DNA of 36,981 nucleotides, taken from the NCBI GenBank assembly GCA_017400135.1, contig JAFPVJ010000003.1, positions 1 through 36,981 on the forward strand, written 5' to 3'. Position 1 is the stretch's first letter, and every line of letters starts with the position of its first letter. A program made the translations under genes and the position numbers. Below the pieces are notes generated by a model. The model did no database searches and was not told where the DNA came from. It was given only the letters and a program-made list of their open reading frames with translations. Shown in pieces: positions 12,801 to 20,751 of the stretch. Source of the DNA: Bacteroidales bacterium. Lineage in GTDB: Bacteria; Bacteroidota; Bacteroidia; Bacteroidales; UBA932.

Positions 12801-13354
12801 ATGACATACAACGGGGTCGTGCTTCCGGAGATGGAACCGACGCCACGGATCTGGACCGTACCGGCGGAACCCGGGTCACCGTTGTCGGATGCGACGCGGA
12901 CACCGGAAACCTTACCCATAAGGCCCTTGTCGAGTGACTCCTTGGAGACCTTGGCGATCTCGTCACCCTTGACCTGGACGGCCGAACCGGTGAAAGCAGC
13001 CTTGGAAGCCGTACCGTAAGCGACGACGAGGACGTCATCCAGGAATTCGGTATCAGGCTCCAGAGCAACGCCGATCAGCGCCCTTCCGTTGACGGGCACC
13101 TCTTGGGTCTTGTAGCTCATGTTGCTGACCACGAGGACATCCTGTGCCCCGGCGGTGATGGAATAAACGCCTTCGGCATCCGTCAACGCGTAGGCCGTGG
13201 CATTCCCTTTGACGACGACTGCAGCGCCGACCAGCGGTTCTCCGTTGGAGGCATCGGTGACAACACCCTTGATCGAGATGCTCTGTGCGAACACGCTCGC
13301 GGATGCAATCATCAGCAGACACGCCATGAACAGTTTTACTTTTTTCATAAGCAT
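9830..13354 (-). CDS. SusC/RagA-family TonB-dependent transporter fused to a C-terminal OmpA-like domain
   Basis: Outer-membrane transporter that imports large nutrients using TonB energy. In order it has a signal peptide (ending near ASVFAQ), a carboxypeptidase-regulatory-like beta-sandwich (about 27-100), a TonB box around DDVLVVAYGT (106-115), a plug (about 115-245, with YVIDGV and SLYGSRAANGVIIITTKKG) and a large beta-barrel to about residue 1022 (GGLSLTLGARV). Unlike ordinary SusC proteins, which end there, this 1174-residue protein continues with a linker of Val-Lys-Glu-Pro repeats (about 1030-1062) and an OmpA-type peptidoglycan-binding domain (1074-1174). That domain has GYADSGTGN, with likely binding residues D1114 and R1130 in LSQQRA. 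The start is either 13354 or the second ATG at 13348; the second gives the more typical signal MKKVKLF. Confidence 0.94.
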   Translation of the reverse strand: MLMKKVKLFMACLLMIASASVFAQSISIKGVVTDASNGEPLVGAAVVVKGNATAYALTDAEGVYSITAGAQDVLVVSNMSYKTQEVPVNGRALIGVALEPDTEFLDDVLVVAYGTASKAAFTGSAVQVKGDEIAKVSKESLDKGLMGKVSGVRVASDNGDPGSAGTVQIRGVGSISGSTTPLYVIDGVIMDPATTGDISVGYKSTAMLNSINPDDIESMTVLKDAAAASLYGSRAANGVIIITTKKGQVGKTTVTYTGEAGITQLANFKAFDIMDGPTFMQWVADAYDGYYHEYGGYDFGTITVDDLKEDGWFYDPSGNTSTKWQKEMFRNALTTNHQVGVSGGNEITQIYAGLGFTKNQGIVLGSNYQRFSGRVNVDHKLTSWLKASFRQMISFNTTNGYNDQSDQEQGWGTSTPTSSIFQQDPTAPPKDENGEWLNGTSWSRSVDNPHLAFEDNSYEYYNTNTTRSLSNVDVTLNFTPWLYLVNTFGYDWADSRQYMWWGPTSVDGGSYNGLKDEFDLQSKTLSNSTILHFNNSFGQHNISALAGYEYSDHYTDYIYAAASNYPTPKLTALSVATHKDVGGSYSRSVMKSILAGVNYNFADKYYLSGSFRRDGSSRLGANNRWANFWSVSAAWRLSKEDFMMGNPLFTDFKVKASYGTNGNLPGGYYSHKGLYSLGYQYGGNAGIYWSTAGNEDLGWEKSRNFNVGFEWNMFNRVQLGVEYYNKFTSSLLFSRPASIVSGFGSYTANIGNLSNYGIEVELSTKNVQTEDFSWTTDFNFTWQKNKIVSLPDHEDVAYGDGNLYLMREGLSMYTFYLPVMKGVNRETGLAEFWVDPEDESKGVVNKYEDAGSTVVGKAIPDFIGGMTNTITWKNLDLSFLISYQFGGVLFDYMEYFTVSDGMRMGSFNQLAKAADYWTPENKDAKWPRVIYGNPYRSDRWSSRHIKSTDNIRLREVTLGYTFPINKTLESLRIFFRANNPLMIWSATPDVDPDVPINGYRTVDVPVTRSFVGGLSLTLGARVAPAAAKAVMTPEIREIIREVVKEVPVEVVKEVVKEVPVKGAANALDGEYEDEVLFLIGKAELRPDEAFKLGQISQILKDNPDTKIAITGYADSGTGNDEINMTLSQQRAAVVADMLKKAGIAASRITSAAAGTDKDASASPESNRVAVCIVK

Positions 13355-13402
13355 GAAAAGGTTAATGGTTAAACATAATTGTCAATTAATGTCTTATTGG
13401 TG

Positions 13403-13424
13403 TCAGTAATGCAGCGATTACTGA
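13403..13424 (-). promoter_or_regulatory. Stem-loop in the susC 5' leader
   Basis: TCAGTAAT (13403-13410) is the exact reverse complement of ATTACTGA (13417-13424) around a 6-base loop. If transcription starts near 13437 from the promoter proposed just upstream, the hairpin lies close to the 5' end of the susC mRNA. It could stabilise the message or be a DNA operator; the sequence alone does not decide. Confidence 0.45.
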
Positions 13425-13442
13425 TAAACGGTCATTTTTGGC

Positions 13443-13473
13443 CAAATATAATTTTATGTGCAAAAATGAGAAA
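13443..13473 (-). promoter_or_regulatory. Probable promoter of the susCD pair
   Basis: On the minus strand TATATTTG (13450-13443) matches the Bacteroidetes -7 element TAnnTTTG. TTTC (13473-13470) sits 19 nt upstream in place of the ideal TTTG. Predicted transcription starts about 80 bases before the susC start codon. The -33 element is one base off, so confidence is moderate. Confidence 0.5.
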
Positions 13474-13647
13474 CTAATTTCGGAAATGCAAATATGTAAT
13501 CTTGCTGAAATTGTGACACTTGGCCCCTCAAAAGCACTACTTTTGTTATCGAGACTCATCAAATCCGCGAGAAACGATAACAATTATTAAAAAATCTAGG
13601 CCTCATTCTTGCGAAATGAAACTTAAAAAATTTTTAATAAATTTTAT

Positions 13648-15161
13648 TTAATTCCGTTCCGTAAGGATTCGTTTCCCGAAGGCGGGCTTGACGATTTGGC
13701 GGGGGAGCCGGTCCGGCGCCGGGGCTTCCGCAGCGCGGGTAGAGGCGGCCTTGAGGTCCGTGCGGCCTGCAAGGATCAAAGCCTGGCGGAGCATGGGATC
13801 CTGCTCGTCTCCAAAGGCGTAACCCAGGTCGGGCCGGTCTTTTGCCTCGTAAACGGGCTTGAGGCCGTCCGGCATGGCGGGGCAGTTGCCGTTGCAGTCG
13901 CCGTAACGGCCGATCATCACGTACAGGCCCCAGTTGGAGACATCTTTTTTATAGGAATAGAGCGATGTATTCATGTCTGCCTTATAGTCATCGTACCATT
14001 CCTCTGCCCCGTACATGATGCCGGTGCAGAACTTTCCGTGGCTCTGCTCTCCGATCAGGGTGATGTCCATGTAGGGCATCAGACCGACGAGAAGGCTTTC
14101 GGAAGCGGAAGCGGTCCCGGAGTCGATGATGGCGTAAAGCCTGTTCAGGTCTACATGGCTCGAACGGGTGTCACAGGTGTAAGTGAAACCATCATCCTTC
14201 CAGGTGAAATCGGTTTGGAAATAAGTCTTGAGGGCATCTTTCCCGTATTCCTTGAGATAATAATCCGTCAGGGCCTTGTTGTAGATTTCCTGCTCGAAGA
14301 GGTCGCCTGCCTGGACGTTGGCTTTCGGGGCCAGCATGGAGGCCAGCACCTCTTCGGTCTTTACATAACCGCCGCCATTGTACCGAAGGTCCAGGATGAG
14401 TTCCGAGATGCCGGCGTTCCGAAACTGCTCAAAGACGGTGAGCAAATCGTCGATGGCCTTCAGCGTGAAGCTGGTGAAAACCAGATAGCCTACCTTCTTC
14501 CCTTCGATGTCGAAAACGGAATGGAAGACGACAGGGTTTTCATACATCTTGACGGCGGTCATGGAAACCTTGCGCCCGAGGTCGCCGGTCTCGGTGTCCA
14601 ACAGGGTAAGTTCGCAACTGCTGCTATAGAGGAAACCCTCCGTGATCAATTTATAGTAGTCGATGGTCGTCATGGGTATGCCGTTGATCCGCACGATGAC
14701 ATCCCCCCGCTTCAAACCGGCTTTTTCGGCCGGACTGTCCTTGTAGACGACCGTTACGACCGCGCAGACATACGTCTGGTCCAGCATCATCAAGATGATG
14801 TCGCAGCCGTAGGTGGTGGAGACGCCCTCCACGCTGGAAGAAAAGGCGTCATAGTCGTCCGTCACTTCCGTCCAGCGGTCATAATCCTTGCCATTCTGTT
14901 TGTAACGAATCTCCTGGACTTTTTCGATCGGGTTGGCATCCATCTCCTTGGTAAGCCAGCGGGTCAGTTGCCCGTTGATCTCGTCGGTCCAAAGATAATA
15001 GAGCGACATGCAGTTGGCGGCGAAATAATTGACACCGGTATAGGTACGGTTTTCGTCCTCCTTCTCCTCCGGATCGTCGGGACGGGTGGGTTGAACGCAG
15101 GCGATGAAGCCAAATAAACTCAATCCCAGCAGCAGCGTGGGTATCAGATGCAGTTTTTTCA

Positions 15162-15165
<4 letters not shown>
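13648..15165 (-). CDS. S41-family (C-terminal processing type) serine protease lipoprotein
   Basis: A 505-residue predicted lipoprotein (lipobox GFIAC, acylated cysteine C23), so it probably sits in the envelope. A PDZ-like region is visible around 115-190 (SPAEKAGLKRGDVIVRINGIP). The S41 core follows, with LILDLRYNGGG (257-266), the nucleophile region SGTASASES (349-357, serine probably S353) and the catalytic lysine in GEQSHGKFCTG (K378). These are the conserved Ser/Lys features of tail-specific proteases. The start ATG overlaps the TGA of the M3 peptidase gene upstream (ATGA), so the two are probably translationally coupled. Two ATG codons lie in tandem; the first is used here. The native substrate is unknown. 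Confidence 0.9.
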
Positions 15166-17258
<2,093 letters not shown>

Positions 17259-17265
17259 TGTCAGT

Positions 17266-18612
17266 TTAAAGGGTTTCTCGTTTCAGTTTTTCGACATAGC
17301 TGTCGATGCGGGCCAGTTCGCGTGGGATGCGGATGTGCTGGGGACAGTGGGACTGGCAGGTACCGCAGTTGATGCAGTGGTCGGCCTGACGGATGGTCTC
17401 CACGGACTGGTCGTAGAGGGCCAGATAGCGGCGTTTCAGTTTCTTGAAATCCGACTGCTGTGCGCTCTCAGCCACGAGACCGGCGTTGACCGCCTTGTTG
17501 TAACTCAGGAAGATACCGGGGATGTCAATGCCGTACGGGCAGGGCATACAGTAGTTGCAGGCCGTGCAGTCCACCAGGGGGAAGTCGCGTATCATCTGCG
17601 CCATTTCCTCGAGCAGGGCGAGGTCTTCTTCGCCGAGAGGCTGGAAGTGGCAGTAGGTGTCGCAGTTGTCCGTGAGATGCTCCATATAGGTCATGCCGCT
17701 CAGGGCGGTCAGCACGCCGGGATAGGTCCCGCAGAAACGGAAGGCCCAGGAGGCGATGGACCGGGCGGGTTCGCGCTCCTTGAGCCGTACGGCGACGGGA
17801 TCCGGCACGGCGCTGAGGCGTCCGCCGAGCAGGGGCTCCATGATGACGACGGGGATGCCCCGCTTCTGCAGTTCGTCATAGAGGTAGCTGGCGTTGACGT
17901 TGCGCCCCGAGGCGTGGTTCCAGTCCACATAGTTCATCTGGATCTGGACGAAATCCCAGTGGTATTGCTCGTGGAGGGACACCATGTAGTCGAAGCCGGT
18001 GACCGGACCGTGGAAGGAGAAGCCCAGGTTGCGGATACGGCCGGCTTCGCGCTCTTTGACGAGGAAGTCGATCATCCCGTTGTCCAGGAAACGGCGCTTG
18101 AAGTCCGCTTCGCCGCTCAGGGAATGCAGGAGATAGTAGTCCATCCGGTCGGTCTGGAAGATCTCGAAAGAGCGGTGGTACATCCGGAGGGAGGCTTCGG
18201 CACTGTGCCCCTGGAAGTTGGACATCTTGGTCGCGATGAGATACTTCTCGCGCGGGTGGCGCAGGAGGGCCTTGGCCGTCGCTTCCTCGCTCTGTCCCTG
18301 GAGGTATACGGGCGACGTGTCGAAGTAGTTGACGCCATGGGCGATGGCGTAGTCGACCAGTTCGTTGACACTGTCCTGATCCACGATGTCCTGACCATTC
18401 TCATCCTTTTTCATCTGCCAGCGCATGCAGCCGTAGCCGAGGATGGAAACGCGGTCCCCGCTGTTGGGATTGGTCCGCATTTCCATGGCACCGGGGCCCT
18501 GGTCGGCCTTGGTGGTGCCGATGCCGGCCTTGGAGGCCGTTTCCTTGCAGGCGGCGATGCCCAGCGTGGCAGCCCCTGCGCCGGTCGCTTTCAAAAACGC
18601 TCTTCTATCCAT
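17266..18612 (-). CDS. Aldo/keto reductase with C-terminal ferredoxin clusters and Tat lipoprotein signal
   Basis: A 448-residue protein combining an aldo/keto reductase barrel with a two-cluster 4Fe-4S tail. The N-terminus has the twin-arginine motif in DRRAFLK and a lipobox-like IAAC (C22), which suggests export in folded form and lipid anchoring. Barrel residues matching the catalytic set are visible in NYFDTSPVY (Asp, Tyr), LIATKM (Lys) and YYLLHS (His). The tail carries CTACNYCMPCP (about 347-357) and CINCGTCQSHCP (about 413-424). The start overlaps the end of the polyferredoxin gene by eight bases, which argues that the two work together. Most reductases of this fold use NADPH, which is not available outside the cytoplasm. 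The substrate is unknown. Confidence 0.88.
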   Translation of the reverse strand: MDRRAFLKATGAGAATLGIAACKETASKAGIGTTKADQGPGAMEMRTNPNSGDRVSILGYGCMRWQMKKDENGQDIVDQDSVNELVDYAIAHGVNYFDTSPVYLQGQSEEATAKALLRHPREKYLIATKMSNFQGHSAEASLRMYHRSFEIFQTDRMDYYLLHSLSGEADFKRRFLDNGMIDFLVKEREAGRIRNLGFSFHGPVTGFDYMVSLHEQYHWDFVQIQMNYVDWNHASGRNVNASYLYDELQKRGIPVVIMEPLLGGRLSAVPDPVAVRLKEREPARSIASWAFRFCGTYPGVLTALSGMTYMEHLTDNCDTYCHFQPLGEEDLALLEEMAQMIRDFPLVDCTACNYCMPCPYGIDIPGIFLSYNKAVNAGLVAESAQQSDFKKLKRRYLALYDQSVETIRQADHCINCGTCQSHCPQHIRIPRELARIDSYVEKLKRETL

Positions 18613-20053
18613 GGATGTGTACTTTTAAACCGTTGACGTGGATCGCGCTGTAGGGGCGCGAAGGGCAGAGATATTCGCAGGCGCCGCAGCCGATGCACTT
18701 GTCCTCGATGACGGCGGGCGTGCGCAGTGAGTACGGGTCGTCCGGATTCTTGGGCACCATCGTGATGGCTTCCGCGGGGCAGTGTCGGGCGCAGTTGCCG
18801 CAGGAGACGCCGTCGCGGTTGACCACGCACAGGTCATAGTCGACCGTCGCCGTGCCGATCTTGATGGCGGTCTTTTCTTCGGGCGTGATGGGGAGGATGG
18901 CGCCGGCGGGGCAGACTTCGGAGCATTTGACGCATTCCGGGCGGCAGTAACCGTTTTCGTAGGAGGATTCGGGCTGCATCAGGTGGTCCAGGTCGGTGCT
19001 GGGGCGCAGGACGTGGTTAGGACAGTTCGCGACGCAGAGCTGGCAGGCGGTGCAGCGGCCGTAGAAATGCTTGAGGCTTTGGGCGCCGGCGGGAATGATG
19101 CGTTCGGTTCGCTCGGGTTTGCGTTTGGCCTCGAGGGCGGCGAGACCGCCGTCCAACTTTTGTTCTTGGGCTTTCAAGGTCACTGCGCCGAGCGTTATGC
19201 CGGAAGCAGCGAGGAAAGCGCGCTTGGAGGTATCGACTTCCTCCTTCTTTTCATCGGCCTCCTTCTGCGCCGCCAGTTCGCGGTTGCGGCGGGCGGCTTT
19301 CCAGGTGTTGCCCAGGCGGATTGCGCCGAACTTGCAGTCCTCGATACAGTCGAAGCAGTCCACGCAGCGGCTGTAGTCGATCTTCTGGTTTTCGCTGTCG
19401 ATGCAGGAGGCCTTGCATTGCTTCTCGCAGCCGTGGCAGTGCGTACATTTGTCCGCGTCGATGACCGGACCGAAGACGGTGAAACTGGAGAACAGCCCCA
19501 GCGTCGTGCCCACGGGACAGATCGTGTTGCAATAGGTCCGCCCGCCGAACCAGGCCAGCAGGCCCGTCGCGACCAGCGTCACGGCGGCGACGATGACGAC
19601 AGCCCAACCCATACCCAGCGGATGAAGGATGCTTTGTACGATCCTTCCCCAGGCGCTGTACGGAGCCAGGAGGGCAATGAGGACCTGCACGTCACAGATC
19701 ATGGCTGCAATGAACAAGGTCAGGATACCCGTGCGCCAGCGGTTGTCTTTCTTATAATGGAAACGACGCTTCTTGCCTTTGCGTCGGCTGCTGATCCAGT
19801 TGACGATGTCCTGCCAAATGCCCAGCGGGCAGATGACCGAGCAGTAGATGCGTCCCAGCAGCAGCGCCAGCGCGACGAGGCCCGTCAGGATGGCGATGTT
19901 GAGGAGCGTTGCGCTACCGATGACCCGCATCACGGAAGGCAGGAACTGGACGTCAGCCATCCATCCCCACCACCCCGCGCCGATTCCGGCCAGCAGCAAG
20001 GTCACCCCTGTGAAAAATATCGCCGCCAGGGCAATCCGTATCTTCCTAAGCAT
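18605..20053 (-). CDS. NapH-NapG-like membrane polyferredoxin (fused quinol dehydrogenase type)
   Basis: A 482-residue iron-sulfur membrane protein. The N-terminal half resembles NapH: four hydrophobic helices (about 7-27, 45-67, 108-130, 150-170), two CxxxCP motifs (CSVICP 71-76, CNTICP 175-180) and two 4Fe-4S sites (from C203 and C230). A second signal-like stretch follows at 275-296 (SKRAFLAASGITLGAVTL), resembling a Tat signal with Lys-Arg in place of Arg-Arg. The C-terminal half then resembles NapG, with cysteine groups from C334, C374, C418 and C453. In known systems NapH and NapG are separate and pass electrons from quinol to a periplasmic reductase. No napA is nearby; the overlapping aldo/keto reductase is the obvious partner. 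Function as a quinol-linked redox module is inference. Confidence 0.85.
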   Translation of the reverse strand: MLRKIRIALAAIFFTGVTLLLAGIGAGWWGWMADVQFLPSVMRVIGSATLLNIAILTGLVALALLLGRIYCSVICPLGIWQDIVNWISSRRKGKKRRFHYKKDNRWRTGILTLFIAAMICDVQVLIALLAPYSAWGRIVQSILHPLGMGWAVVIVAAVTLVATGLLAWFGGRTYCNTICPVGTTLGLFSSFTVFGPVIDADKCTHCHGCEKQCKASCIDSENQKIDYSRCVDCFDCIEDCKFGAIRLGNTWKAARRNRELAAQKEADEKKEEVDTSKRAFLAASGITLGAVTLKAQEQKLDGGLAALEAKRKPERTERIIPAGAQSLKHFYGRCTACQLCVANCPNHVLRPSTDLDHLMQPESSYENGYCRPECVKCSEVCPAGAILPITPEEKTAIKIGTATVDYDLCVVNRDGVSCGNCARHCPAEAITMVPKNPDDPYSLRTPAVIEDKCIGCGACEYLCPSRPYSAIHVNGLKVHIHG

Positions 20054-20103
20054 AAACCAACTTGTATTTATGTCGCAATATAATCAAATCCTTTGAATAA
20101 ACA

Positions 20104-20745
20104 CTACCCCAGGATGACGAGTACGGGGGCGGGGTGGGAGAGGGTGAGGGTGATGCGGTCGGCGATGGCGCGGTTGAGGGAGGCCTTCCACCAGTTGTCG
20201 AAGACGACGCCGTCCGTAGGCCACTGCAGGCCCTCTGAATGGATCTGCAGAGTTGGATCCGGGGTGAACAAAGAGACCGGGCGGCCTTCTCCGACGTCGA
20301 GCGTCGCGCTGTCGCCCAGTGCCAAGGCGGTCGTGTAGTCAGAAACCAGGTCGACCATAACCCCCTTTGCAGAAAGGTCGAATTCCTTCTCGTATTCCAT
20401 CAGCAGCGACAGGTTGCCGAGGGTATGGTCTTCGCGGCGGCCGGTGGCGGCCAGGATATGGATCTCGGAAACCTCCGGGACCTGCTCCATCACATAACGG
20501 AAGGCCTTGGTCAGGTCGTTGCTTTCCTGCTCTTCAACCCGGACTACCGTCCCGGAGAAACGCTTCAGCGCCCGGCCGCAGACAGAATCCATGTCGCCGA
20601 TGACGACATCCGGCACCACCCCCCGTTTCTCCAGGGCCTGCAGGGCCCCGTCGCAGCAGACCACGATGTCCGCGCTCCGCAGCAGATACAGGGGATACTC
20701 CGTCCGGGGGAAGGATCCGTTGCAGACGATGGCGACCGATTTCAT
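20104..20745 (-). CDS. thiN: Thiamine diphosphokinase
   Basis: Transfers pyrophosphate from ATP to thiamine to make the cofactor thiamine diphosphate in the cytoplasm. The 213-residue protein has the family motifs VVCCDGAL (about 28-35), PDVVIGDMDSV (about 45-55), ESNDLTKA (about 73-80) and GRREDHTLGNL (about 101-111). The C-terminal beta-domain is less clear but present. It starts six bases after the LptG-Fmt gene and so is probably in the alaS operon. The 50 bases between its stop and the next minus-strand gene contain no convincing promoter or terminator. Confidence 0.93.
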   Translation of the reverse strand: MKSVAIVCNGSFPRTEYPLYLLRSADIVVCCDGALQALEKRGVVPDVVIGDMDSVCGRALKRFSGTVVRVEEQESNDLTKAFRYVMEQVPEVSEIHILAATGRREDHTLGNLSLLMEYEKEFDLSAKGVMVDLVSDYTTALALGDSATLDVGEGRPVSLFTPDPTLQIHSEGLQWPTDGVVFDNWWKASLNRAIADRITLTLSHPAPVLVILG

Positions 20746-20751
20746 ATAAAC

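Larger units (their letters stand above)
13355..13647 (-). other. AT-rich intergenic spacer and susC leader
   Basis: This 293-base stretch has no convincing gene and is far more AT-rich than its surroundings. It holds the probable susC promoter and leader hairpin (listed separately) and an AT-only inverted repeat at 13627-13645 just past the S41 protease stop. No strong terminator for the upstream operon is visible; the only other candidate is a weak 5-bp stem with a 7-base loop around 13602-13618. Confidence 0.6.

Noticed and set aside
10523-12937. Long open frame (804 codons) on the plus strand, antisense to the susC-like gene
   Set aside because: The minus strand encodes a recognisable TonB-dependent transporter throughout. 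The antisense product is low-complexity and rich in Val, Gly, Asp and His, the usual result of reading a GC-biased gene backwards.
13627-13645. AT-only inverted repeat after the S41 protease gene, considered as terminator or binding site
   Set aside because: The 7-bp stem has no G-C pair and lies in AT-rich DNA, where such matches arise easily.
20054-20103. Possible promoter between thiN and the polyferredoxin gene
   Set aside because: The minus strand has TATATTGC, one T short of TAnnTTTGC, with no well-spaced TTTG; too weak to list.
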